From Sorangium cellulosum (GTDB lineage: Bacteria > Myxococcota_A > Polyangia > Polyangiales > Polyangiaceae), in the NCBI RefSeq assembly GCF_004135735.1, contig NZ_CP012670.1, forward strand, positions 8,448,501 to 8,512,500: DNA of 64,000 bases, written 5' to 3'. Positions 40,024 to 49,126 of this stretch are shown here, piece after piece. Position 1 is the first letter of the stretch, and every line of letters starts with the position of its first letter. The notes below the pieces were generated by a model. It was not told where the DNA came from. It saw nothing but the letters and a program-made list of their open reading frames with translations, and searched no databases. Both the position numbers and the translations under genes were made by a program.

Positions 40024-41526
40024 TCACACCACCGACAGGCGCCCCTGGGTGAGCGGCTCGAGCGCGCGCAGCGGCGGGCGGCGCAGCAGGCGCTCCACGG
40101 AGTCGGCCACGAGCTGCAGCAGCATGTCCGCCTGCGGGTTGACCGCGCTCTCCTCGCTGTCCCAGCGGAAGCGCAGCGTGACGGTCTCGGCCCCCAGCTC
40201 GATCGTGAACGCCGCGACCACGGCCTCGCGGAGCTGCTGCGGCGTCGCCGTGTCCTGCGCCCACGTCCACGACCGCACGCGCGCGCTGCCGTTGGCGCCC
40301 GCGGAGGTCACCTCCAGGGCCATGAGCTTCGCCTCCTTCGCGAAGCGCTCGAGCGCCCCGCGCAGCCGCTCCACCCCGCTCGCGGCCTCGATCTCGAGCA
40401 GCGCCCGCGGCACGGCGCGCCGCAGCGCCTCCACCGTGGCCTCGCGCGGCGGCCGGGCGTCCCGCGCCCCGAAGAGCGCGAACGAGCCGGCCGCGCGCAC
40501 CACGATGAAGAGCACCGCGCTGCACCCCGCGAGCGCGAGGCCGATCTCGTGCGAGCGGCCGACATACGCCACCAGCGCGACCACCGTGAACAGGAGGCTC
40601 AGCCCGTACAGGATCAACACCGCGCCGCGGTGCGAGTGGCCCTTGTCGAGCAGCTTGTGGTGGATGTGCGAGCGATCGGCCGAGAAGATCGGCCGACGGG
40701 CGATGAAGCGCCGCACCATCGCCGAGATCATGTCGAAGATCGGCAGCCCCAGCGCGAGCAGCGGCACCATGACCGCGAGCGCGGTGCCGCCCTTGTGCGT
40801 GCCCACGCCGAACAGCGGAATCGCCGCGAGCATGAACCCGAGAAACATGCTCCCGGTATCGCCCATGAAGATCGTCGCGGGGTGGAAGTTGTGAAACAGG
40901 AATCCCACGATCGCGCCCGCCAGCGTCGCGGCGAGCAGGCAGATCACCAGGTTGCCCGGGTAACCGCCGAGGTACGCGGTGATGAAGTTGGCCACGCAGG
41001 CGAAGAAGCCCACGCCCGCCGCGAGCCCGTCGAGCCCGTCGATCAGGTTGATCGCGTTGATGATCGCGACGAACCACGGGATCGTCACCAGGAAAGAGAA
41101 CGGCCAGAACGACACGTGCCCGAAGTACGGCAGCGTCACGCACTCGAGGCGGAGCCCGAAGGCCCACGCCACCGACGCCGCCAGGATCTGCGCGAGCAGC
41201 TTGTGGCGCGCGCGCATTCCCCGGATGTCGTCCCACGCCCCCGCCGCCGCGATCGTCAGCCCGCCGGCGAGCAGGCCCACGACCAGCGAGCCCTGCGAGA
41301 ACCACATCATCGCGATCTGCGTGCGCAGCGCCACCAGCAGGAACAGGGGCAGCACGAAAGCCACCACGATTGCGAGCCCGCCGAGGCGCGGAATGCAGCG
41401 CGTGTGCACGCGCCGCGCGGTCGGCTCGTCCACCGCCCCGACCCGAAACGCCAGACGGCGCACCAGAGGCGTCACTGCCCCGGAAATCACCAGCGCGAGG
41501 ATGACCGCAGTGAGCGTAGTTACCAT
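40024..41526 (-). CDS. WecA/TagO-type undecaprenyl-phosphate sugar-1-phosphate transferase with a cytosolic extension
   Basis: 500 residues. The first 330 form the polytopic MraY/WecA family: RRVHTRCIPRLGG, the DD pair in GAWDDIRGM, NAINLIDGLDGLAAG, FMGDTGSMFLGF and the RSHIHHKLLDKG loop are all in place. It would start glycan assembly by moving an N-acetylhexosamine phosphate from UDP-sugar to the lipid carrier. The last 150 residues are soluble, without known motif, and are absent from most relatives. ATG 41526 has AAGGGTGAG upstream. With the polymerase, Wzc and ligase it gives most of a Wzy-dependent route. Confidence 0.93.
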   Translation of the reverse strand: MVTTLTAVILALVISGAVTPLVRRLAFRVGAVDEPTARRVHTRCIPRLGGLAIVVAFVLPLFLLVALRTQIAMMWFSQGSLVVGLLAGGLTIAAAGAWDDIRGMRARHKLLAQILAASVAWAFGLRLECVTLPYFGHVSFWPFSFLVTIPWFVAIINAINLIDGLDGLAAGVGFFACVANFITAYLGGYPGNLVICLLAATLAGAIVGFLFHNFHPATIFMGDTGSMFLGFMLAAIPLFGVGTHKGGTALAVMVPLLALGLPIFDMISAMVRRFIARRPIFSADRSHIHHKLLDKGHSHRGAVLILYGLSLLFTVVALVAYVGRSHEIGLALAGCSAVLFIVVRAAGSFALFGARDARPPREATVEALRRAVPRALLEIEAASGVERLRGALERFAKEAKLMALEVTSAGANGSARVRSWTWAQDTATPQQLREAVVAAFTIELGAETVTLRFRWDSEESAVNPQADMLLQLVADSVERLLRRPPLRALEPLTQGRLSVV

Positions 41527-42601
41527 TGCTCACCCTTCGTTCGGGAGCTCCGCACCTCTCGAATGCAGCGCAGATCGCGGGGTTCGTTGCTCGTGATCAT
41601 GACGGACGATCCTTCGTCAGTGCGCCCCTACTACACCAGTTCAGCGTGGGGAGCATGGGGAAATGAAATGAGAGCAAAAAGTCAAGGTTCTCGTTCCAGC
41701 CTGCCGGTTGTACAGCGACACTGCACACACGGACCTACATCACCGAATCCTGGGCGGAGCCGCTCCACGGCCTCATGACTTCGCGCTGACATCTCGATGT
41801 CCTGGAGACGGCGCTCCGGCGCAGCAGATGCAAACGTCCGAGTTCCAGGGGAGCCCGCGGACGGGCCGCACGACACGGCCGTTGAAGGCGTCGCTCCGCA
41901 TCGAGACCAGACCATGCCGTGAGCTGCCAACATCGTTGAGCATCCGAAGCTCTCTCGATGCGTGCTCCGATCCCGGACGTACGCCGGCGCGCCGGAGATC
42001 CGGCCGTCTCCCGGCTGGGACAAGGCGCATCGTGCCGCGTGCGACGCGGACGCCGGCGCCGGCCGGCCCCTCGGCAACCTCATGAGGAAAAGCCCTGAGA
42101 AGAATGAAAGTCCTGAGGAGGTGACCTCCGCTCGTTGCAAGAGGAGTCCGATGCGAGAGTCCGCAGGATGGCGGGCTCAACAGGGAATCCTCTGCGCTGC
42201 GTGGCTTGACGTCTCCGATCCCGGAATGGCCGGTGTAGCACATGACGGACGGACCCGGCATGTGCGTTCCAGACAGGCCGCCGCTGGCATGGCTACTGCT
42301 GTGGCTGCCAGGCGAGCCGCCCGTGCCACGACGGATGACAGGGTGCGTGCCCTCGACGACGGCCGCGAGGGCCGCATGCCGCGGGGCGATCGGCGCGCAC
42401 ATCTGGATCCTCGTCGCCGAGCCGATGCGATCGAAAGATCCGGGCATGACGGCTTCTTCGGTGCTCTGGATTGGCGTCGCATTCATCAAGACGCCGGAGC
42501 GGGTGAACGGGGCTCTCCCGTGCTCCGATCCAGCACCCCAGAACGCCGGGGAGGCATGGTCGCCTGCGCGGCCCCGAGGGATTTCCCGGCGGCGGCAAGG
42601 C

Positions 42602-42632
42602 AAGAAAATCATTCATTTTCTTCCCGTTTTTC
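42602..42632 (+). terminator. AT-rich hairpin followed by a short T-run
   Basis: AAGAAAAT / ATTTTCTT makes an 8-bp stem with a CATTC loop (42602-42622), followed by CCCGTTTTT. In a 72% G+C genome this is conspicuous and resembles a weak intrinsic terminator on the plus strand, although no gene ends just before it. Confidence 0.4.
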
Positions 42633-42808
42633 TGCCCGGAGGACATCCGGCCACCCCCAGGGGGAATGTGAGATGTCCCGCATACGGCAATCGCCCAGGA
42701 CGGAATTTCCATTCGGTGCGAGGCACGGCGTCGTCACGGCGAGCCCGTTGTTGGAGGGTCGGCGGCAACGATGCGAGCGACCAAGGAACGCTCGTCTCCG
42801 GGTCGATT

Positions 42809-42921
42809 GGCGAGCTCTGGCGGGTTGTGCTGTGCCGCCTGGCGAGCTCTGGCGGGTTGTGTTGTGCCTCCTGGCGAGCTCTGGCGGGTTGTGCTGTGCC
42901 GCCTGGCGAGCTCTGGCGGGT
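42809..42921. repeat. 32-bp tandem repeat, about 3.5 copies
   Basis: Full units at 42809-42840, 42841-42872 and 42873-42904 begin GGCGAGCTCTGGCGGGTTGT; the middle copy has two substitutions. A half unit follows. The unit length is not a multiple of three, so it is unlikely to be in a coding sequence. No CRISPR-like spacers are present because the copies are contiguous. Confidence 0.93.
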
Positions 42922-43454
42922 GACTCCTGGCGGAGGATGCGAAGAAAAGATGCTCTCCCGTGCTCAGCGATTGAGAACCACACCGCACGCGCGGTGCTCC
43001 CGTGTCGTTGGAGAGCGGCCCACGGTCGGTGTCGGTGTCCCACCCCGCCGGGCGAGCGCTCCTCGCAGCAGAGGTCCCCTCACCGTCGCCACGAGCGCGC
43101 CCCCTTCGCGCAGCGCCCCATGCCACGGAGCCGCCGCCGGCCGGCCGCGCCGTGATGCCGCCGGCCGGCCCATGGATCCGCCGGCCGGACCGAGCCGGCG
43201 GCCGGACCGTGATGCCGACGAGCTACCGATCTGAACAATCGCTCAGGCGCGCCCCGGCCCCCGGCGAGCGGGACCCGAGCGGCGCGCGGCGCACGGGCCT
43301 GGTAGCGGGCTCCAGGCTCTGGTAGCGGGCTCTCGCGGGGTGCTCCTCCCCCCGCCGCGCCGCGCTTCTCCAGCGCCCGCGCTCAGCTCCCGCGCTGCGC
43401 CCGCTTCCCGTTGCTTCCGGTGTTCCCCTCGAGCCCCAGCCCCTTACAACCCGG

Positions 43455-43512
43455 TTGACAGTCCCGGCGCCGCGACCTACAAGGTCCGCAACCCTCACGC
43501 GTACGTAAGGGT
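43455..43512 (+). promoter_or_regulatory. probable promoter and operator dyads for the merR-isc operon
   Basis: TTGACA (43455-43460) and TACAAG (43478-43483) are 17 bases apart. The spacer contains GTCCCGGCGCCGCGAC (43461-43476), palindromic at 14 of 16 positions, which is the place MerR-type regulators bind. A second imperfect 22-bp dyad with ACCCT/AGGGT ends lies at 43491-43512, close to the expected transcription start. Autoregulation by the MerR-type protein is a reasonable inference. Confidence 0.55.
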
Positions 43513-43536
43513 CAGGGTTTCACCCGCGATGTATCG

Positions 43537-44178
43537 ATGACCACCCGGCACCACCTGCCCGTTGCCCACGAGCAAAGCATCGGAGGGCCATTCGCGTCCA
43601 GCCCATCCGGCACGTCCCAGGCAAGTACGTCCCGGGCGGACACAGCGGCGGACCTGCTGGACTGCGCCGAAGGCGAGGATCGCCTCCTGCAGGTGGGCGA
43701 CATCGCCAGGGCGACCGGGAAGACGGTGCGGGCCATCCATCACTACGAGGAAGTGGGCCTGCTCGTGCCGCACGCCCGCTCCAAGGGGCGCTACCGGCTC
43801 TACGACCAGGCGGCCCTCACCCGGGTCCGGTGGATCGGCAAGCTCCACGACCTCGGCCTGTCGCTGAGCCAGATCCAGCAGATCGTCTCGACCTGGGAGT
43901 CGGCCCCGTCGGCCCCGGGGGCGATGTCGCGGATCCGGGACGTCTACCAGCAGAAGCTCGAGGAGGTGCGGGGGCAGATCGCGCACCTCGCGGCGCTCGA
44001 GCACGAGCTCGTGGCGAGCCTCGCGTACCTCGACACCTGCGAGACCTGCGACCCGGCGGAGCTCATCGCCGCCTGCACGAACTGCAATCTTCACGACAAG
44101 AGCCAGGCCGAGCCTGAGCTCGTCGCCGGGATCCGCGGCGGCAACGGGGTTTGCCGCCAGGGCTCGAGTCACCGTTGA
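43537..44178 (+). CDS. MerR-family regulator with a four-cysteine C-terminal motif, probable isc regulator
   Basis: 213 residues. After a 48-residue unusual N-terminal extension comes a MerR winged helix (LLQVGDIARATGKTVRAIHHYEEVGLL, cited in part) and the wing region SKGRYRLYD. A coiled dimer helix follows, then C168-x2-C171-x8-C180-x2-C183 with a nearby His. The cysteine set could hold an Fe-S cluster or metal. The gene ends 11 bases before iscS, so it takes the place of iscR. It would sense Fe-S status or iron and control the operon; the ligand is not known. The Cys spacing differs from SoxR (CX2CXCX5C). Confidence 0.87.
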   Translation: MTTRHHLPVAHEQSIGGPFASSPSGTSQASTSRADTAADLLDCAEGEDRLLQVGDIARATGKTVRAIHHYEEVGLLVPHARSKGRYRLYDQAALTRVRWIGKLHDLGLSLSQIQQIVSTWESAPSAPGAMSRIRDVYQQKLEEVRGQIAHLAALEHELVASLAYLDTCETCDPAELIAACTNCNLHDKSQAEPELVAGIRGGNGVCRQGSSHR

Positions 44179-44189
44179 GCGAGAACACC

Positions 44190-45413
44190 ATGGGTATCCA
44201 GCTTCCGATCTACATGGATTATCACGCGACGACCCCGGTCGATCCGCGTGTCCTCGACGCCATGCTGCCGTATTTCAGCGGCAAGTTCGGCAACGCCGCG
44301 AGCCGGAGCCACGCCTTCGGCTGGACGGCGGAGGAGGCGGTGGGCCGCGCTCGCGAGACGCTCGCCCGGTTCATCGGCGCGTCGAACCCGAAGGAGATCG
44401 TCTTCACCTCGGGCGCGACCGAGAGCGACAACATCGCCCTCAAGGGCGTCGCCGAGTTCTACAAGGACAAGGGCAACCACATCATCACGAGCGTCATCGA
44501 GCACAAGGCGGTGCTCGACACCTGCAAGCGGCTCGAGAAGCAGGGCTTCGAGGTGACCTACGTCAAGGTCGACCGGCACGGGATGGTCGATCCGGACGAC
44601 GTCGCCCGGGCGATCACCGACAAGACGATCCTCGTCTCGATCATGCTCGCCAACAACGAGGTCGGCACGATCCAGCCCATCGCCGAGATCGGCAAGATCA
44701 CGAGGTCGAGAGGCGTCCTCCTCCACACCGACGCGGTGCAGGGGGTCGGCAAGGTCCCCTTCAACGTCGAGGAGATGGGGGTCGATCTCGCGTCGGTGAC
44801 GGCGCACAAGATCTACGGGCCGAAGGGCATCGGGTGCCTGTACGTGCGCAGGTCGAAGCCGCGCGTCCGCCTCACCGCGCAGATGGACGGCGGAGGCCAC
44901 GAGTTCGGCGTGCGCTCGGGCACGCTCAACGTGCCCGGCATCGTCGGCTTCGCCAGGGCGGCGGAGCTCCTCATCGAGGAGGGCAAGGCGGAGTCGGAGC
45001 GCATCCTCGCGCTGCGCGAGCGGCTCCGGACGCGGCTCTGGAAGGAGCTCGACGCCATCCAGCTCAACGGCTCGCCCGACCGGCGGCTGCCGGGCAACCT
45101 CAACGTCTCGTTCAGCTTCGTCGAGGGCGAGGCGCTGATGATGGCGATCAAGGACGTGGCCGTCTCCAGCGGCTCGGCGTGCACGAGCGCCAGCCTGGAG
45201 CCCTCCTACGTCCTCCACGCGATGGGCATCGGCGACGATCTCGCCCACTCGTCCATCCGCTTCGGGCTCGGGCGCTTCACCACCGAGGAAGAGGTGGACT
45301 ACGTGGCAGACCTCGTCGTCCGGAAGGTGAGCAAGCTGCGCGACATGTCGCCGCTCTACGAGATGCACAAGGAAGGGATCGACCTCAACAGCGTGCAGTG
45401 GGCGGCCCACTGA
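44190..45413 (+). CDS. iscS: cysteine desulfurase IscS
   Basis: IscS takes sulfur from cysteine as a persulfide and passes it to IscU, TusA and MnmA-type acceptors. 407 residues. PLP-binding lysine K207 (in TAHKIYGPKG) and the mobile-loop cysteine C331 (in SSGSACTSASLEPS) are present, with the HATTPVD start and the GATESDN block. ATG 44190 was chosen over the upstream frame opening because the family begins MGIQLPIYMDYHATTP here and a GAGCGAGA site precedes it. Second gene of the operon, 11 bases after the MerR gene. Confidence 0.97.
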   Translation: MGIQLPIYMDYHATTPVDPRVLDAMLPYFSGKFGNAASRSHAFGWTAEEAVGRARETLARFIGASNPKEIVFTSGATESDNIALKGVAEFYKDKGNHIITSVIEHKAVLDTCKRLEKQGFEVTYVKVDRHGMVDPDDVARAITDKTILVSIMLANNEVGTIQPIAEIGKITRSRGVLLHTDAVQGVGKVPFNVEEMGVDLASVTAHKIYGPKGIGCLYVRRSKPRVRLTAQMDGGGHEFGVRSGTLNVPGIVGFARAAELLIEEGKAESERILALRERLRTRLWKELDAIQLNGSPDRRLPGNLNVSFSFVEGEALMMAIKDVAVSSGSACTSASLEPSYVLHAMGIGDDLAHSSIRFGLGRFTTEEEVDYVADLVVRKVSKLRDMSPLYEMHKEGIDLNSVQWAAH

Positions 45414-45494
45414 GGGGCGGATGAGCGGCGGCGCGGGGCGCGTCGCCCCTGAGATCAAGGTTTCGAGCGGAAGGGAACGGTCGAGGAGAGAGCC

Positions 45495-45941
45495 ATGGCA
45501 TACAGCGAGAAGGTCATCGAGCACTACGAGAACCCCCGGAACGTCGGGACGCTCGACAAGGACGACGAGCACGTCGGCACCGGGCTCGTCGGCGCTCCGG
45601 CCTGCGGCGACGTCATGCGCTTGCAGATCAAGGTCGGCGAGGGCGGCGTCATCGAGGACGCGAAGTTCAAGACGTTCGGCTGCGGATCGGCCATCGCGTC
45701 GTCGTCGCTCGCCACCGAGTGGCTGAAGGGCAAGACGGTCGACGAGGCGGAGACGATCAAGAACAGCATGATCGCCGAGGAGCTCCACCTGCCCCCGGTG
45801 AAGATCCACTGCTCGGTGCTCGCCGAGGACGCGATCAAGAGCGCGATCGCCGATTTCCGGGCCAAGCAGCAGGCGAGGCAGGCGCTCTCCGCGCCGCAGC
45901 CGGCGGCCGAGGGCCCCTCCGCCGCGGCGGGCGCGGAGTGA
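45495..45941 (+). CDS. iscU: Fe-S cluster scaffold protein IscU
   Basis: The scaffold on which 2Fe-2S clusters are built from IscS sulfur before transfer by HscA/HscB. 148 residues. Cluster ligands C37, D39, C63, H105 and C106 are all present (GAPACGD, FGCGSA, HCSVLAED), and LPPVK at 99-103 is the known HscA-binding peptide. The last 25 residues form an Ala/Pro-rich extension. GAGGAGAG is just upstream of the ATG. Spacing to iscS is 81 bases, where no extra gene is seen. Confidence 0.97.
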   Translation: MAYSEKVIEHYENPRNVGTLDKDDEHVGTGLVGAPACGDVMRLQIKVGEGGVIEDAKFKTFGCGSAIASSSLATEWLKGKTVDEAETIKNSMIAEELHLPPVKIHCSVLAEDAIKSAIADFRAKQQARQALSAPQPAAEGPSAAAGAE

Positions 45942-45995
45942 GCGCGCCGGCAGCCGGGCGGAGCCGGCCCGGCGCACCGGAGAGGGAGTAGCACC

Positions 45996-46475
45996 ATGCA
46001 GAGCAGCGAGGAGACGACCACGACCAGGGCGGCGGACACCGAGGCCCAGAAGGCGCCGGCGGGCACCGCCGCGCCCGCGCCCGTCGAGGACAGCCGGGCG
46101 GCGGCCGAGGCGCAGGCCCGGCCGAAGCGGACGCTCGGCGTGAGCGAGGCCGCGGTGCAGGCCATCCGGGCCCAGCTCGCGAAGCGCGGCACGCCCGAGG
46201 GCGCGATCCGGGTCGGTATCCGCGGCGGCGGCTGCTCGGGGTTCTCCTACGTCATCGAGTTCGAGGACAACCCGCCCCGGCCCGGTGACCTCGTCCTGGA
46301 GTTCGCGGAGCCGGACAGGCCCACGGTGCGCGTCCTCTGCGACAAGAAGAGCATCATCTACCTGAGCGGCTCGGTGCTCGACTGGGAGAAGACCCTCATG
46401 TTCCAGGGCTTCAAGTTCAAGAACCCGAACGAGGCGACGCGCTGCGGCTGCGGGCACTCGTTCACGGTGGCCTGA
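45996..46475 (+). CDS. iscA: A-type Fe-S carrier protein IscA
   Basis: 159 residues. The HesB/IscA domain starts near residue 45 (TLGVSEAAVQAIRAQL) and keeps the three ligand cysteines C80 (GGGCSGFSY), C150 and C152 (RCGCGHSF). It would carry or deliver clusters or iron to apoproteins. The first 45 residues form a low-complexity Thr/Ala/Glu-rich extension not seen in standard IscA of about 107 residues. GGAGAGGGAG precedes the ATG closely. Confidence 0.95.
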   Translation: MQSSEETTTTRAADTEAQKAPAGTAAPAPVEDSRAAAEAQARPKRTLGVSEAAVQAIRAQLAKRGTPEGAIRVGIRGGGCSGFSYVIEFEDNPPRPGDLVLEFAEPDRPTVRVLCDKKSIIYLSGSVLDWEKTLMFQGFKFKNPNEATRCGCGHSFTVA

Positions 46476-46529
46476 TCCGCCGCCGCCTGCGCCCGCCCTC
46501 GCCGCCGAGGCGCGCCCCCCGAGCACGCC

Positions 46530-47066
46530 ATGACCGATCCCTTTGACACCCTGGGCGTCGAGCCCCGGTTCGATCTCGACCTGCGCGCGCTGGAGCAGCG
46601 CCACCGCGACATCTCGCGCGCGCTCCACCCCGATCGCTACGCGGGCGCGCCCGCGGCCGAGCGGCGGCTCGCGCTCGGCCGCGCCATCGAGGCCAACGAC
46701 GCCGTGCGCGTCCTCCGGGACCCGATCCGCCGGGCCGAGGCGCTGCTCCAGCGCGCGGGCATCCCGCGGGGCGAGGAGGCCGAGCAGAAGGCCTCCCCCG
46801 CCCTGCTGATGGAGATGATGGAGTCGCGCGAGGAGCTCGCCGAGGCGGCGCGGCGGCGCGATCGCGCGCGGGTCTCGCGCCTCGGCGACGCGATGCGGGC
46901 GCGCGAGCAGGCGACCCTCGCCGCCATCCAGGGCGCCTTCGCGGACGCCGGGGGCGACCCGGCGCGCCTGAAGGGCGTGCTCGCCTTGCTCAGCGAGCTC
47001 CGCTACATCCGGCGGTTCCTCGATGAAGTGAGCGCAATCGAAGAAGAACTCACGGTTCAGACATGA
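46530..47066 (+). CDS. hscB: Fe-S assembly co-chaperone HscB
   Basis: 178 residues with the J-domain at the N-terminus (HPD at 33-35, in ALHPDRYAG) and the C-terminal helical bundle that binds IscU (from about residue 85; ELRYIRRFLDEV near the end). It brings IscU to HscA and triggers its ATPase. The stop overlaps the hscA start by ATGA, so the pair is translationally coupled and made in balance. The family assignment rests on the J-domain, the size and this position. Confidence 0.95.
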   Translation: MTDPFDTLGVEPRFDLDLRALEQRHRDISRALHPDRYAGAPAAERRLALGRAIEANDAVRVLRDPIRRAEALLQRAGIPRGEEAEQKASPALLMEMMESREELAEAARRRDRARVSRLGDAMRAREQATLAAIQGAFADAGGDPARLKGVLALLSELRYIRRFLDEVSAIEEELTVQT

Positions 47067-49126
47067 CCCTCCTCGAGATTTACGACCCCAAGGCCAGGCC
47101 CAGCCCGATCGGCATCGACCTCGGGACGACGCACTCGCTCGTCGCCCGCGTGCGCGACGGCCGCCCGGTGGTCATCGACGACTGCAACGGCGAGCGGCTC
47201 GTCCCGTCGGTGGTGCACTACGACGAGCGCGGCAACGCCATCGTGGGCCAGGGCGCGCGGCGGCTCGCCCAGAGCCACCCGCGCGAGACGATCGTCAGCG
47301 TGAAGCGGTTCATGGGCCGCGGCGCGGACGATCCGGAGACGCGGCGGCTCGGGCCCTACGAGTTCGTGGAGCCGAAGACCCCCGAGGACGCGAAGAGCGT
47401 GCGCTTCAAGGTGCGGGGCCGGGTCGTGACGCCCGTCGAGGTGTCGGCCGAGATCCTGAAGGAGCTCCGCGTCTCGGCCGAGCGCGAGCTCCGGTCGGTG
47501 GGCGGTGCGGTGATCACGGTCCCCGCGTACTTCGACGACGCGCAGCGGCAGGCGACCAAGGACGCCGGCCGGCTGGCCGGCCTGGAGGTGCTGCGCCTGC
47601 TCAACGAGCCGACGGCCGCGGCGCTCGCCTACGGCCTCGACAAGCAGCAGAACGGCCTGTTCGCCGTCTACGATCTCGGCGGCGGGACGTTCGACATCAC
47701 CGTCCTCCTGCTCGATAACGGCGTCTTCCAGGTGAAGTCGACCGGGGGCGACAGCGCGCTCGGCGGCGACGACATGGACAGGGCGCTCGCGGAGCGGCTG
47801 CTCGAGGAGATGGGGGCGACCCGGCGCACGCCCGAGGTGGTGCGGCTCGCGCTCGACACCGCCCGCAGCGTCAAGCACGCGCTGACGGACGCGGAGCAGG
47901 TCGAGATCGAGCTGCCCGCGCAGCCGGGCGAGGCGGCCGGCGCCGGGCCGGCGTCGCGGCGGGTCCTCGTCACGCGCGGGGAGCTCGACGCGCTCATCGC
48001 GCCGATCCTGGAGCGCACGGGCGCCGCCTGCCGCCGCGCGCTGCGCGACGCCGGGGTCGAGGCCCGGGACATCGACGGCGTGATCCTCGTCGGCGGCGCG
48101 ACGCGCGTGCCGTACGTGCGCGCTTACGTGGCGAAGCTCTTCGGGAAGGAGCCGCTCCGGGACATCGACCCGGACGAGGTCGTGGCGCTGGGCGCCGCCA
48201 TCCAGGCCGACATCCTGGCCGGCTCGGCGGAGCGCGCGGACGAGGTGCTCCTGCTCGACGTGCTGCCGCTGTCGCTCGGCATCGAGACGATGGGCGGCGT
48301 CGCCGAGAAGATCCTGCCGCGGAACACGACCATCCCGGCGGGGGCCCGGCAGGTCTTCACGACCTACGCCGACAACCAGACCGGGTTCGACCTGCACATC
48401 GTGCAGGGCGAGCGGGAGCTCGCCGCCGATTGCCGGTCGCTCGCGCGCTTCGTGCTGAAGGGGATCCCGCCGATGCCCGCGGGCATGGCGCGGCTCGAGG
48501 TGACGTTCCGCGTCGACGCCGACGGCCTGCTCGGCGTGACCGCGCGCGAGCTTTCGACCGGGGTCGAGCAGAAGGTCGAGGTCAAGCCGAGCTACGGGCT
48601 GACCGACGAGGAGGTGGAGGACATGCTCCTCTCGGCGCTCGACCACGGGGAGGACGACCTCCTCAAGCGGCGGCTGGTCGAGGCGCGCGTCGAGGCCGAG
48701 CGCGTGGCGATGGCGACGCGCAAGGCGCTCTCCGCGGACGCCGACCTGCTCGCGGAGGGCGAGCGCGAGGCGATCGAGGGCGCCCTCGGCGCGCTCGACG
48801 CGGCCATCCGCGGGGACAGGCCGGGGCTGATCCAGGCGCGCACGGAGGCGCTCGACGAGGCGACGCGGGCGTGGGCCGGGCGGCGGATGGACCGCGCCGT
48901 GGCGCAGGCGATCGCGGGCCGGAAGGTCGAGGACGTCGAGGCCAAGGTCGCGACCGCGAAGGGCGTGGACGCGCACCTGGCCGAGCACGAGCACGGCGGG
49001 CAGGACGCGCACGGCGCGCCGGCCGGCGTCGCGGCGGGCGTGAACGACGCGAGCCGCGCGCCATCCGACGCCGAGGCGGGCGGGGCGCGCCGGGGATCGG
49101 CCGGCGCCGAGGCGAGGAGGAGCTGA
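47063..49126 (+). CDS. hscA: Fe-S assembly Hsp70 chaperone HscA
   Basis: 687 residues of Hsp70 type: IGIDLGTTHSLVA at the N-terminus, YDLGGGTFDITVL and ILVGGATRVPYVR in the nucleotide domain, and the substrate domain with LLDVLPLSLGIETMGG. It frees clusters from IscU using ATP. It is about 70 residues longer than E. coli HscA owing to a His/Ala/Gly-rich tail (from about residue 630). ATG 47063 overlaps hscB; its TGA overlaps the ferredoxin ATG by one base, so the three genes are coupled. Confidence 0.97.
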   Translation: MTLLEIYDPKARPSPIGIDLGTTHSLVARVRDGRPVVIDDCNGERLVPSVVHYDERGNAIVGQGARRLAQSHPRETIVSVKRFMGRGADDPETRRLGPYEFVEPKTPEDAKSVRFKVRGRVVTPVEVSAEILKELRVSAERELRSVGGAVITVPAYFDDAQRQATKDAGRLAGLEVLRLLNEPTAAALAYGLDKQQNGLFAVYDLGGGTFDITVLLLDNGVFQVKSTGGDSALGGDDMDRALAERLLEEMGATRRTPEVVRLALDTARSVKHALTDAEQVEIELPAQPGEAAGAGPASRRVLVTRGELDALIAPILERTGAACRRALRDAGVEARDIDGVILVGGATRVPYVRAYVAKLFGKEPLRDIDPDEVVALGAAIQADILAGSAERADEVLLLDVLPLSLGIETMGGVAEKILPRNTTIPAGARQVFTTYADNQTGFDLHIVQGERELAADCRSLARFVLKGIPPMPAGMARLEVTFRVDADGLLGVTARELSTGVEQKVEVKPSYGLTDEEVEDMLLSALDHGEDDLLKRRLVEARVEAERVAMATRKALSADADLLAEGEREAIEGALGALDAAIRGDRPGLIQARTEALDEATRAWAGRRMDRAVAQAIAGRKVEDVEAKVATAKGVDAHLAEHEHGGQDAHGAPAGVAAGVNDASRAPSDAEAGGARRGSAGAEARRS

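Larger units (their letters stand above)
41527..43454. other. 1.9-kb gene-poor region of lower G+C
   Basis: No open frame here has the third-position bias of the neighbours or a recognisable family. The base composition is visibly less G+C-rich than the flanks. It contains an AT-rich hairpin, a 32-bp tandem repeat (42809-42921), several short CCGCCGGCCGG repeats (about 43135-43205) and a 14-base direct repeat of CTGGTAGCGGGCTC at 43299 and 43319. It could be a decayed insertion or a noncoding locus; nothing more can be supported. Confidence 0.6.

Noticed and set aside
41640..41690. sigma-54 promoter for the WecA-type gene
   Set aside because: A TTGCT is present on the minus strand but the GG of the -24 element is missing.
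41773..42612. 279-codon minus-strand frame in the gene-poor region
   Set aside because: No family motif, poor third-position bias and no ribosome site; three other frames over the same bases are as long.
42809..42921. possible CRISPR array
   Set aside because: Copies abut one another without spacers, and no cas genes are present.
42242..43234. 330-codon plus-strand frame across the 32-bp tandem repeat
   Set aside because: The repeat unit is not a multiple of three and the protein is low-complexity with no recognisable domain.
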